NCBI RefSeq assembly: GCF_014200595.1
Contig: NZ_JACHCG010000003.1
Span: 62,001-126,000, forward strand
Direction of reading: 5' to 3'
DNA: 64,000 nucleotides
From: Pedobacter cryoconitis
GTDB taxonomy: Bacteria > Bacteroidota > Bacteroidia > Sphingobacteriales > Sphingobacteriaceae
In this document: positions 1 through 7,676 of the stretch, piece after piece
Numbering within the stretch: the first letter of the stretch is position 1
How the letters are laid out: every line of letters begins with the position of its first letter
Position numbers and translations under genes: made by a program
The notes under the pieces: model-generated
What the model was told of the DNA's origin: nothing
The model's database searches: none
Seen by the model: only the letters and a program-made list of their open reading frames with translations

Positions 1-532
1 TGTAAAATTGCCCGTAAGGAATAACAATCAGCGCAGCCAGTAAAGGGCCTATCGCACTTCCTGCGTTTCCACCCAGCTGAAAAATAGATTGTGCCAATCC
101 CTTTTTACCTCCTGAAGCTAAATGTGCAACTCTGGATGCTTCAGGGTGAAAAATTGAAGAGCCAATACCGATAAAACCAACGGAAATCAGAATTGCTGCA
201 AAACTGGCAGCCATGGATACAAAGATCAAACCGATCAGCGTGAACCCCATACCAATCGCCAAAGAATAGGGTTTTGGTTTTTTATCGGAATAATGGCCTA
301 CAAAAGGCTGTAAAAGTGAAGCAGTTAGCTGATAAGTTAGCGTGATCAAACCTATCTGAGAAAATGACAAGTTAAATTCAGTCTTGAAAAGCGGATAAAC
401 GGATGGAATAACTGCTTGCAGCATATCGTTTAAGAAATGCGTAAAACTTATCGTAAAAAGAATCGGATAAATCGTTTTCTGAATGATGTCTTTTTTGATA
501 CCGGGATCTAGTGTTGCTGTATTCGTTTCCAT
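1..532 (-). CDS. MFS transporter, fosmidomycin-resistance (Fsr) type, 3' truncated
   Basis: Inner-membrane major facilitator superfamily exporter. Only the first 177 codons lie in the window; the gene runs off the left edge. The start is the ATG at 532-530 (METNTATLDPG). An early stretch with SFTHFLNDMLQAVIPSVYP is the typical Fsr-like TM1 region, and HYSDKKPKPYSL corresponds to the MFS loop 2-3 motif after TM2. IGSSIFHPEASRVAHLASGG is also characteristic of the Fsr subfamily. The GntR regulator gene ends 33 bp upstream on the same strand, so both probably form one operon and the regulator may control export of its own ligand. The substrate cannot be told from the sequence. Confidence is high for MFS/Fsr type and low for the substrate. 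Confidence 0.85.
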   Translation of the reverse strand, partial: METNTATLDPGIKKDIIQKTIYPILFTISFTHFLNDMLQAVIPSVYPLFKTEFNLSFSQIGLITLTYQLTASLLQPFVGHYSDKKPKPYSLAIGMGFTLIGLIFVSMAASFAAILISVGFIGIGSSIFHPEASRVAHLASGGKKGLAQSIFQLGGNAGSAIGPLLAALIVIPYGQFY

Positions 533-565
533 AAATTATGTCAGTTCATCTTTGCGATGAAATTA

Positions 566-1240
566 TTATTGAGAAATATGTCCTATGATTTTTGCTGAGT
601 TATTCCATGCTTTTTTTGCATCGCCGGCTTCAATACTTTTAACCAGTTGTTTGTGCTGATGGCTGGTGTCTTTAAAGGCTTTAGTATCCTTATAAACTTC
701 CAGAAACCAGTTTTTCATATGAATAGCCACCGATTTGTATAAGTCAATCAGGATTTCATTTCCTGAAGCTTCTGCAATGGATATATGGAATTGGATATCG
801 GCATCGATACATTCTTCCAGCAAATCGTTCTTTGCTGCCTTGTCACGTTTTTTGAGCCAGTCGTAAATTTTCACCAGGTCAGCTTTCGTTCTGTTCAGTG
901 CTGCTTTTTCAGCTACTTTCATTTCCAGCAAATGCCGCACTTCATTTAGATCTTCAAAATCAGCACGTTTCAAACGCTGAGATAAAGGTTCTTTAATACC
1001 AGTTGAATTTTCTACAAAGGTGCCTATTCCCTGCTGCACTCTTAATAGTCCGCAGTTGACCAGGATCTTGATCGCCTCTCTGATCGTAGAGCGGCCGACA
1101 CCGAAGGATGACATCAGTTCTGGTTCTATAGGCAGTTTTTCAGCTACTTTATAAGTGCCAAAGGCAATTTGCTGTTGTAGTTTTTCGGCTACCTCGTCGG
1201 CCAGTGACTTACGGGAAATTAGATTTGTAGTATTCATCAT
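566..1240 (-). CDS. GntR/FadR-family transcriptional regulator with FCD domain
   Basis: 224-residue DNA-binding regulator. Residues about 10-75 form a winged helix-turn-helix of the GntR class (SLADEVAEKLQQQIAFGTY, then FGVGRSTIREAIKILVNCGL and the wing RVQQGIGTFV). The C-terminal half is an all-helical FCD ligand-binding domain (DADIQFHISIAEASGN carries one of the conserved Asp/His metal-ligand positions). FCD regulators usually sense small carboxylic acids or sugar acids. The gene precedes the MFS exporter on the same strand. A perfect inverted repeat, ATCATC-T-GATGAT, lies directly upstream of the start codon and is a candidate autoregulatory operator. The first of two adjacent ATG codons was taken as the start. 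Confidence 0.9.
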   Translation of the reverse strand: MMNTTNLISRKSLADEVAEKLQQQIAFGTYKVAEKLPIEPELMSSFGVGRSTIREAIKILVNCGLLRVQQGIGTFVENSTGIKEPLSQRLKRADFEDLNEVRHLLEMKVAEKAALNRTKADLVKIYDWLKKRDKAAKNDLLEECIDADIQFHISIAEASGNEILIDLYKSVAIHMKNWFLEVYKDTKAFKDTSHQHKQLVKSIEAGDAKKAWNNSAKIIGHISQ

Positions 1241-1253
1241 ATCATCTGATGAT
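1241..1253. promoter_or_regulatory. Candidate operator of the GntR regulator
   Basis: Perfect 6-bp inverted repeat with a single central base (ATCATC-T-GATGAT), abutting the start codon of the GntR-family gene. Its position fits autorepression. Assignment to this regulator is inferred from position only. Confidence 0.4.
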
Positions 1254-1344
1254 TCAAATGTATAGATTTTCTTTATTATGTCAAATTAATTCCATTTTAT
1301 GTTTAAGCAAAGTAATCTGAGTAAATTGTTTCAAACGTAAGTCT

Positions 1345-2169
1345 ATGATGATGACTATAATTGCCGCAACCGATTTTTCCATACTTGCTGAGAATGCAGT
1401 AGAATATGCTGCTGCAATTGCAAAGCATAAAAATGCAAGACTGATTTTGTTTAATTCCTTCGCCATTCCATTTCATGCAGCTAATACACTTTTGCCAGCT
1501 TCAAGTATTCAGGCATTAATGATTGAAAATGAGATCCGTTTATTAGAAAGATCTTTTTCCCTTTCTTTTGATTATCAGATTGAGGTAGGTCATGAATGTG
1601 CCTTTTCATTTATTGAGGATGAACTAAAGGAAGTCATCAATAAATATAAAGCTGAACTGGTAGTTTTAGGAATGCCAAAAAAAACGCTGGAACAGGATCT
1701 CTGGGGAAATACAACTTCTTTTGCCATTAAGAATTTAAAACTTCCGGTACTGGCTGTACCGCTGAATGCAAAGTTCGAGGGTACAAAAAGAGTTCTTTTT
1801 GCCTGTGATGTATTACGCGGATTATCTAAAAAAGCGCTGGCACGAATCAAAGAGGTAGCCGTAGACCTGGATGCACATGTTGAAGTTTTTAATGTAGACC
1901 AGAAATTAGAAGTTTTAAGATCTGAGGATGAGCATTCCTCTGTAGTCAATGCACTGGACGATGCATTAGATGGGATTACTTATTACTATAAAAATGTGAA
2001 ATCAATTATGGTCATCAGGGAAATAGAGAAAGAGATTAAAGAGTTTCAGGCCGATCTGCTAATTATGGTTCCAAAGAAATATGGCTTCTGGGCCAATATT
2101 ATTCACAGGAGTAAAACCCGTGTGATGGCATCCGGGCTCGATATCCCTTTGCTTTCAATTCCCTTGTAA
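1345..2169 (+). CDS. Universal stress protein, tandem UspA domains
   Basis: 274-residue cytoplasmic protein made of two UspA folds, about residues 1-145 and 147-274. The first domain starts with the usual IIAATDFS strand and ends PVLAVPL; the second starts RVLFACDV and ends PLLSIPL. The ATP-binding GxxGx9G(S/T) loop is degenerate in both halves (GMPKKTLEQDLWGNTTS in domain 1), so ATP binding is uncertain. Tandem Usp proteins are common in Bacteroidota and are linked to general stress. The gene stands alone, divergent from the GntR gene. Three candidate ATG codons follow one another at the start; the first was used. Confidence 0.88.
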   Translation: MMMTIIAATDFSILAENAVEYAAAIAKHKNARLILFNSFAIPFHAANTLLPASSIQALMIENEIRLLERSFSLSFDYQIEVGHECAFSFIEDELKEVINKYKAELVVLGMPKKTLEQDLWGNTTSFAIKNLKLPVLAVPLNAKFEGTKRVLFACDVLRGLSKKALARIKEVAVDLDAHVEVFNVDQKLEVLRSEDEHSSVVNALDDALDGITYYYKNVKSIMVIREIEKEIKEFQADLLIMVPKKYGFWANIIHRSKTRVMASGLDIPLLSIPL

Positions 2170-2255
2170 TATTTCCATTCTGTGATCGGTTTTAACAATC
2201 AATACCATTAAAACAATCAATTATAACGATCAAAAGGTATTACCGATATTTGGAT

Positions 2256-2438
2256 ATGAAAATATCACTATTGAGTTTACTGTTTCTTACTCTGTTCATT
2301 TACAGTTGTCAGAACCAGGAAAAACAGAAAACAGTCCTTGTTAAAAAAGACTACATAACTGCTCAGGGAATAAAAAAAACAAGAGCTGACTCTGTTCATA
2401 AAACCACTAAGGTTGATTACCTGAATGAAATCCCTTAA
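2256..2438 (+). CDS. Small lipoprotein of unknown function
   Basis: 60-residue protein with a lipoprotein signal peptide (MKISLLSLLFLTLFIYSC), Cys18 being the likely lipidation site. The mature part is short, lysine-rich and low in hydrophobic residues, probably unstructured. The ATG at 2256 is preferred over the in-frame one two codons earlier because it begins the canonical MK signal peptide. No family is recognised. Confidence 0.6.
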   Translation: MKISLLSLLFLTLFIYSCQNQEKQKTVLVKKDYITAQGIKKTRADSVHKTTKVDYLNEIP

Positions 2439-2451
2439 AAAGGTTTCAAAA

Positions 2452-2475
2452 TAAAAGGGTGATCTTAATCACCCT
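2452..2475. terminator. Rho-independent terminator between convergent genes
   Basis: Perfect 8-bp stem AGGGTGAT / ATCACCCT with a four-base loop (2456-2475). On the minus strand it is followed by a T-rich tract, so it mainly serves the gene ending at 2495. Confidence 0.6.
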
Positions 2476-2494
2476 GTCTTATCCCGGCATTGCC

Positions 2495-2953
2495 TTATTT
2501 AACCGCCACAAAAATATCCACCTCTGCATTTTCAGGATTCTGAGAACGCTCATCGTACACTTCAAAGTCTGCGGTAAATGTCCTTTCCAATTCTGAATTC
2601 CAGATCTTAACCCATTCGTTATAAACTGCCCCCTGCATTACATTTCCTTTGGCTACAAATTTTTGATAAGAAGTATCTTCAATTGTTTTACTTACCATTT
2701 GATTAGGGACAACATTCAGGTTTTCAACTTTACATCCTAAAATAGTAGTGTAAGGTTGCGTATGGTCTTTTTCGTAATCTGTATATATACAGTAGAGTGA
2801 ATTGTCAATTTTATCTGGGATCTGGTCAAGAATTCCTTCCGACATAAACTTCTCCCAAAGTTTAGGAATATCTTTAGCTGATTGCCCGTTTTCATTAGTT
2901 GTACGTATTGAAATACCAATTACGTGGAAGGAGTCAATTTTTATAGTATCCAT
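2495..2953 (-). CDS. GyrI-like small-molecule-binding domain protein
   Basis: 152-residue stand-alone effector-binding domain of the GyrI-like/AraC_E_bind superfamily. The N-terminal FHVIGISIRTTNENGQSAKD strand-helix, the central SLYCIYTDYEKDHTQPYTTILGCKVE segment and the C-terminal VYNEWVKIWNSELERTFTADFEVYDER pattern are typical. No DNA-binding domain is attached. Such solo domains bind or hydrolyse amphiphilic ligands, or act as anti-repressors; which applies here cannot be told. It stands alone and converges on the small lipoprotein gene. Confidence 0.85.
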   Translation of the reverse strand: MDTIKIDSFHVIGISIRTTNENGQSAKDIPKLWEKFMSEGILDQIPDKIDNSLYCIYTDYEKDHTQPYTTILGCKVENLNVVPNQMVSKTIEDTSYQKFVAKGNVMQGAVYNEWVKIWNSELERTFTADFEVYDERSQNPENAEVDIFVAVK

Positions 2954-3197
2954 CTTTTTATTTGTTAAGCAGCAAAATTAGTAGTGTGAATGACAACCCT
3001 ATGTCAGCAGATGGCTTAATTTTTGTTCAGGGTGTTTATATAATTTAAGAATTATCGAAAATGTATTATATAGCGGCATTTTATTAAGAAAGAATTTCTG
3101 TTTTTAAAGACAAATTTTCTTCTTGCCAGCTTAATTGCAGGATACGGTATTCAAATATTTAAATCACTCTAAACAAGCTAAATTAACAAAAAAACAT

Positions 3198-3560
3198 ATG
3201 GAAAATAACTTCAACGTAACAAGAACAGAAGACGGAAAATCAGTAGCTATTGTCAGTTATATCACTATCATCGGCTGGCTTATCGCCTATTTCGGTATGC
3301 ATAAAGACAAGAGGACAGAACTGGGAAGTTTTCATCTAAGACAAACATTATTACTTTATATTGTAGCTTTTATCTTACAAATTGTACAACGTATTATTCT
3401 TAGCATAGCTCCTTCAGGATTTGTATTTACAATATTCAGCATTCTGTCTCTTATTATATTCATTTTATGGATTATAGGTTTGATCGGTGCTATTCAGGGA
3501 ACTAAAAAAGAAATCCCTCTGATTGGTCAGAGAGCACAGTCAATGTTTCCAAATATCTAA
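3198..3560 (+). CDS. DUF4870/Tic20-like small membrane protein
   Basis: 120-residue integral membrane protein with three predicted helices (SYITIIGWLIAYFGM; TLLLYIVAFILQIVQRIIL; FTIFSILSLIIFILWIIGLIG) and the LGSFHLRQTLLL motif between helices 1 and 2 that marks the DUF4870-like family. Function is unknown; the family is distantly related to the chloroplast import component Tic20. The ATG at 3198 (MENNFNVTR) is preferred to the upstream in-frame start at 3135, which would add 21 polar residues with no homology feel. Confidence 0.75.
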   Translation: MENNFNVTRTEDGKSVAIVSYITIIGWLIAYFGMHKDKRTELGSFHLRQTLLLYIVAFILQIVQRIILSIAPSGFVFTIFSILSLIIFILWIIGLIGAIQGTKKEIPLIGQRAQSMFPNI

Positions 3561-3575
3561 GACTGGTATTTATAT

Positions 3576-3612
3576 AAAAATGCCCGCAGGAATATTTCTG
3601 CGGGCATTTTTA
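3576..3612. terminator. Bidirectional rho-independent terminator
   Basis: Stem AAAATGCCCGCAG / CTGCGGGCATTTT around an AT-rich loop, flanked by A and T tracts, lying between two convergent genes. Confidence 0.85.
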
Positions 3613-3634
3613 TTGATAAGCAAGCAGGTATTTC

Positions 3635-4033
3635 CTAAGTTTCAATTGCATAAGTAGTTATCGCGATACAAGTACCATCCGGGAGATAAGCAGTAATGAT
3701 AATCGGTACATTCACTCCTCCTTCTATGCGGGCTATCTGTATGTCAGAGAAATTATCTTTCAGATAAGTGTGGAGTACAGTAAATTTCCGGGCATTAGCT
3801 ACCATCACCTGATCACCCGGATCAGCAGTGTTCACTATTTTTTCAAAGAAAGCATCTTCATCAATTGTTTGCAATGTGCCGGGTGTTTCGCTGTTAAGCT
3901 GGACAAGCTTTGCGCTTAATTGATCCTTTGGAACTTGTCCAAGGTTTTCAATAGTTAGCGGGGCTTCAGATTCACTGAAATAAAACAGACCCTGTGTTTT
4001 TTCAGCTAATTCAGTTAAAATTTGGTTTTCCAT
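3635..4033 (-). CDS. NuiA-like nuclease A inhibitor family protein
   Basis: 132-residue protein matching the Anabaena NuiA fold. It has an N-terminal helix followed by GLFYFSESEAPL, a middle IDEDAFFEKI segment, and a C-terminal part with IEGGVNVPIIITAYLPDGTCIAITTYAIET that mirrors the NuiA ending. NuiA binds and blocks the non-specific nuclease NucA. In Bacteroidota these domains occur alone and their partner is unknown; no nuclease gene is nearby. There is no signal peptide, so a cytoplasmic location is expected. It shares a bidirectional terminator with the DUF4870 gene. Confidence 0.75.
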   Translation of the reverse strand: MENQILTELAEKTQGLFYFSESEAPLTIENLGQVPKDQLSAKLVQLNSETPGTLQTIDEDAFFEKIVNTADPGDQVMVANARKFTVLHTYLKDNFSDIQIARIEGGVNVPIIITAYLPDGTCIAITTYAIET

Positions 4034-4149
4034 TTCGGTGAGATTATATCAGCATAACGCTTGATTGTCAATTAAAATATATCAAAAATAAAGGTTAACA
4101 TTAATTTGATTTACTATTAAATTAATTGGGACGGATTCTATTCCAATGT

Positions 4150-4731
4150 ATGAATTTCAGATCTGCCGTAAAATGGAACTACTCTTCTGCCCTGATTTTA
4201 ATTAGCTGCATGACTGTTATGTTATCCTGTTCAAAATCAAAAGAGACTCCTGCTGGTAATCAAGTTTTACCTATACCAGTTCCGGCGAATAAAAATGCGG
4301 ACACTAACCTCGACAATTCGCTCTTTTTGAAATTAGTCAATGACATAAGGACAAAAGGATGTGATTGTAAACAACCTGATGGTGGAGTGACCAAAATGCC
4401 ACCGGTTCCTGTACTTACCTGGAGTAATGATCTGGCAACAATCTCAAAAACCCATTCTGATGATATGGAAAAGAAAAACTACTTTGATCATATGGATACA
4501 GAAGGCCGGGACCCTGGACAAAGAATGACCGCAGCGGGTTATCTTTGGTCTGCTTATGCTGAAAATATTGCCAAAGGCCAGCAGACAGAAAATGAAGCTT
4601 TCAATTCATGGATCCACAGTGATCATGGACATTGCCAAAATATCATGAGCGCTAATATTAAGGAGATGGGGGTTGCACGTTCTGCTGGTAATGGCAATTA
4701 CTGGACACAGTTATTCGGAACCAGAAGGTAG
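4150..4731 (+). CDS. CAP (SCP/PR-1-like) domain lipoprotein
   Basis: 193-residue lipoprotein. The signal peptide ends in TVMLSC and is followed by a short Pro/Asn-rich linker, then a CAP domain from about residue 55 to the end. Typical CAP elements are visible: LTWSNDLATISKTHSDDM (helix with His), YFDHMDTEGRDPGQRMTAAGY, AENIAKG, and HCQNIMSANIKEMGVA followed by YWTQLFG. CAP proteins are extracytoplasmic with varied roles; the bacterial function is unknown. The ATG at 4150 is preferred over an in-frame TTG at 4126. Unusual Cys residues (CDC after RTKG) could form a disulfide. Confidence 0.88.
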   Translation: MNFRSAVKWNYSSALILISCMTVMLSCSKSKETPAGNQVLPIPVPANKNADTNLDNSLFLKLVNDIRTKGCDCKQPDGGVTKMPPVPVLTWSNDLATISKTHSDDMEKKNYFDHMDTEGRDPGQRMTAAGYLWSAYAENIAKGQQTENEAFNSWIHSDHGHCQNIMSANIKEMGVARSAGNGNYWTQLFGTRR

Positions 4732-4816
4732 ATGAATAATGGACTAAAGCTAACTAATGTCCTTTGAACAAAGTGAATTGCGCCTTTTAAACAAAACGTT
4801 ATATTTTTCACCAGTC

Positions 4817-4824
4817 TATCTTTG
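4817..4824 (+). promoter_or_regulatory. Bacteroidota-type -7 element (TATCTTTG)
   Basis: Matches TAnnTTTG and lies 25 bp before the SDR start codon. No clear -33 element was found. Confidence 0.4.
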
Positions 4825-4849
4825 TTTTATCAATTAAACATACGATACA

Positions 4850-5884
4850 ATGGAATCAAAAAATAGCTCAGCAATCAAACTACCTACTAATCAGCACCCT
4901 ATTCATTCTGGTTTTAGTGCGGCTTCTACTGCACAAGATGTAATCAAAAGTATAAATCTCTCTGGAAAAACTGCTATTGTAACTGGCGGGTATTCCGGAA
5001 TTGGCCTGGAAACAGTTCGGATCCTTAGTGCTGCGGGTGCAAGCGTTATCGTTCCTGCGCGTGATTATGACAGAGCTGCCCAGCCATTAACAGGAATTAA
5101 TAATGTGGAGATTAAAGAAATGGAACTAATGGAGCCAGATTCAGTTGATGCATTTGCGGCTCAGTTTGTTGCTTCTGGCCGCCCTGTTCATATCCTGGTC
5201 AATAGTGCAGGAATTATGGCAACTCCGCTTATGCGGGATTCCAGAGGTTACGAATCACAACTTTCTACCAATCATTTAGGACATTTTCAACTGACCTTAA
5301 GTCTTTGGCCAGCACTATGCCGGGCCGCTGGAGCAAGAGTAATTTCAGTATCCTCCCGTGGACATCGCTATTCTCCGGTGATCCTGGAAGATATCAATTT
5401 CGAAAACCGGGAATATACACCCTATACAGCTTATGGACAGTCAAAGACAGCGAACATCCTTTTCGCATTAGAGTTGGATAAACGTGGACAAACACATGGT
5501 ATCCGGGCTTTTTCTGTTCATCCGGGTACAATTGTCAATACAAACCTGAGCCGCCATGCTTCCAAAGAAGATCTGCTAAAAGCCGGAGTTATTGATACGC
5601 AGGGAAATGCAATTTTTGATCCTTTGAGACAACTTAAAACTATACAACAAGGTGCTTCAACAAGTGTTTGGTGCGCAACGAGTCCAAAGCTTGACGGTTT
5701 AGGGGGCGTATATTGTGAGAACAATGATATTGCTTCGGTATTGACAGACCTCACCCCAATGGATCCGTTAACCGGGGCAGACGTAAAAGGAAATTTTGGG
5801 GTAATGCCACATGCAATTGACGCTGAAATAGCTACTGAACTCTGGAATTTAAGTGAACAGCTTACTGGTGTAAGTATTCAATAG
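4850..5884 (+). CDS. Short-chain dehydrogenase/reductase, retinol dehydrogenase-like
   Basis: 344-residue NAD(P)-dependent oxidoreductase. The nucleotide-binding motif is TGGYSGIGLE (about residue 45), followed by the NSAG motif, the catalytic Ser in VISVSSRGHR, and YxxxK in YGQSKTANILFALEL. Length and the NHLGHFQLTLSLWPAL segment place it with WW-domain oxidoreductase/retinol-dehydrogenase-like SDRs. There is a 40-residue N-terminal extension before the Rossmann fold. The substrate is unknown. An AraC-family regulator follows 19 bp downstream on the same strand and probably belongs to the same unit. Confidence 0.9.
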   Translation: MESKNSSAIKLPTNQHPIHSGFSAASTAQDVIKSINLSGKTAIVTGGYSGIGLETVRILSAAGASVIVPARDYDRAAQPLTGINNVEIKEMELMEPDSVDAFAAQFVASGRPVHILVNSAGIMATPLMRDSRGYESQLSTNHLGHFQLTLSLWPALCRAAGARVISVSSRGHRYSPVILEDINFENREYTPYTAYGQSKTANILFALELDKRGQTHGIRAFSVHPGTIVNTNLSRHASKEDLLKAGVIDTQGNAIFDPLRQLKTIQQGASTSVWCATSPKLDGLGGVYCENNDIASVLTDLTPMDPLTGADVKGNFGVMPHAIDAEIATELWNLSEQLTGVSIQ

Positions 5885-5903
5885 ATTTCTTTATTTTTAT
5901 ACT

Positions 5904-6710
5904 ATGGTTATGGAAGATTTAAGCGCGAAAGCAAATGTATTTTTCAATTGCATAGAGAAAAAATACTTCAGCAAAAGGATGAGCATTAATCAGCATGCAC
6001 TGGTGAGTGTAATATCAGGTGAGATGAAAATCATTCAGGCTGATCATTCTTATATTTTTCGCAGGGGTGACACGTTTCTGATTCCACGGAATCAACTGGC
6101 AAGAGTAACCAAATATCCCGCAAATGGGCAGCCATACCGGGCTGTTTCTGTTTATTTCACATTAGAGTTTCTGCGCAAATATTATGCTGATCTAAAGACA
6201 GATGATAGCAACCAGGATATTCCTAAAATCAAATTATTTGCTCAGCATCCTTTATTGGATAGTTTATTTAGTTCCTTGTTACCTTACTTTAGTTTCTCTG
6301 CTGAACTGCCTGCTGCAATAGCATCAGGAAAAGTACAGGAAGCAATCACCATTCTACGAACTATTGACCCGGATATTGATCATATCCTTGGTCAATTCGA
6401 AGAACCAGGAAAAATCGATCTGGAAGATTTTATGGAGAAAAATTACATGTTCAATATGCCGGCAGAGAAGTTTGGATATTTAACGGGAAGAAGCCTGACT
6501 ACTTTCAAAAAGGATTTTAAAAAGGTGTTCCATACTACTCCCCAAAAATGGCTGACAAAAAAACGACTAGATCTCGCCCACTACCAAATATTTGAAGGGA
6601 AACAAAAACCATCTGCTGTTTACTTCGAGGCAGGATTTGAAAACCTGTCTCATTTTTCTTTCGCTTTTAAGAAGCAATTCGGCTATAATCCGACGCGTGT
6701 TTCAAGATGA
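5904..6710 (+). CDS. AraC-family transcriptional regulator
   Basis: 268-residue regulator. The N-terminal half is a cupin-like sensor (VSVISGEMKIIQADHSYIF, GDTFLIPRNQLARV). The C-terminal 95 residues hold two helix-turn-helix units: EKFGYLTGRSLTTFKKDFKK and the second around VYFEAGFENLSHFSFAFKKQ, ending FGYNPTRVSR, the usual AraC ending. It lies immediately downstream of the SDR gene and is a likely regulator of it. The start could also be the Met two codons later. Confidence 0.9.
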   Translation: MVMEDLSAKANVFFNCIEKKYFSKRMSINQHALVSVISGEMKIIQADHSYIFRRGDTFLIPRNQLARVTKYPANGQPYRAVSVYFTLEFLRKYYADLKTDDSNQDIPKIKLFAQHPLLDSLFSSLLPYFSFSAELPAAIASGKVQEAITILRTIDPDIDHILGQFEEPGKIDLEDFMEKNYMFNMPAEKFGYLTGRSLTTFKKDFKKVFHTTPQKWLTKKRLDLAHYQIFEGKQKPSAVYFEAGFENLSHFSFAFKKQFGYNPTRVSR

Positions 6711-6744
6711 GTTCTGTATATTTATTAAACCAAATTCATAAGAT

Positions 6745-7665
6745 ATGACTAACTGGCCGGAATTAAAATATGAAAACCTGAAAGAGACACTGGCAACAGT
6801 ACAATTGTGGACACAGATCGTTGGCAAGATCAGGCTGGTCAGGTCTCCATGGCTTAATCATTCCTGGCATGTAACTTTATACGTATCCGGAAAGGGTTTG
6901 ACTACGGGCAGTATTCCTTATCACAATGGTCTTTTCCAGATAGATTTTGACTTCCTTACACATCAGCTGATCATCACCTCAAGCGCAAACGGACAACAAC
7001 AGCTCAGTTTATCTTCGCATACAGTATCCAGTTTTTATCACGAGCTTTTTGAAAAGCTAAGACTTTTGGAAATTGAAGCACCAATATATGCCAGGCCAAA
7101 TGAAATAGAAAATGCGGTCCCATTTCAGGAAGATACAATCCATTGTCATTATGAGGAAAATCAAATTGCTGCATTCTGGCAGGCACTGGTTAAAATGGAA
7201 GCTGTTTTTACCAGGTTCAGAGCAAAGTTCAGTGGAAAATGCAGCCCGGTCCACTTCTTTTGGGGAGGGTTTGATCTGGCTGTTACCCGGTTTTCGGGCA
7301 GGAAAGCACCTAAACATGCTGGCGGAATGCCCAACATGCCACTCGATGTAATGCAGGAAGCTTATTCTCACGAGGTAAGCAGCTGCGGTTTCTGGCCGGG
7401 CAATGATAATTTCCCTTATCCTGTTTTCTATGCTTACTGTTACCCTACTCCGGAAACATTTAAAGACCAGCCTGTAAAACCTGAGAAAGCCTTCTATAGC
7501 CCTGATTTAGGTGAGTTTATCCTTCATTATGAAGAAGTGAGAAATGCTGCTGACCCTGAAAAATTTCTGATGGAATTTCTACAGTCAACTTACGAGGCCG
7601 CAGCAGTTACCGGAAACTGGGACAGAGCTTCTCTGGAATGTGATTTTTCTAATTTTGAGCCCTGA
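6745..7665 (+). CDS. DUF5996 family protein
   Basis: 306-residue soluble protein of the DUF5996 family: WPELKYENLKETLATVQLWTQIVGKIRL at the N-terminus, NHSWHVTLYVSGKGLTTG, FQIDFDFLTHQLII, VHFFWGGFDLAVTRFSGR, and the C-terminal SHEVSSCGFWPGND and FYAYCYPTPE elements. Aromatic and His-rich motifs suggest a ligand- or metal-binding fold, but the family has no described function. It lies 34 bp after the AraC gene and ends 11 bp from the convergent PAS gene. Confidence 0.85.
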   Translation: MTNWPELKYENLKETLATVQLWTQIVGKIRLVRSPWLNHSWHVTLYVSGKGLTTGSIPYHNGLFQIDFDFLTHQLIITSSANGQQQLSLSSHTVSSFYHELFEKLRLLEIEAPIYARPNEIENAVPFQEDTIHCHYEENQIAAFWQALVKMEAVFTRFRAKFSGKCSPVHFFWGGFDLAVTRFSGRKAPKHAGGMPNMPLDVMQEAYSHEVSSCGFWPGNDNFPYPVFYAYCYPTPETFKDQPVKPEKAFYSPDLGEFILHYEEVRNAADPEKFLMEFLQSTYEAAAVTGNWDRASLECDFSNFEP

Positions 7666-7676
7666 TTTTTTTCTGA

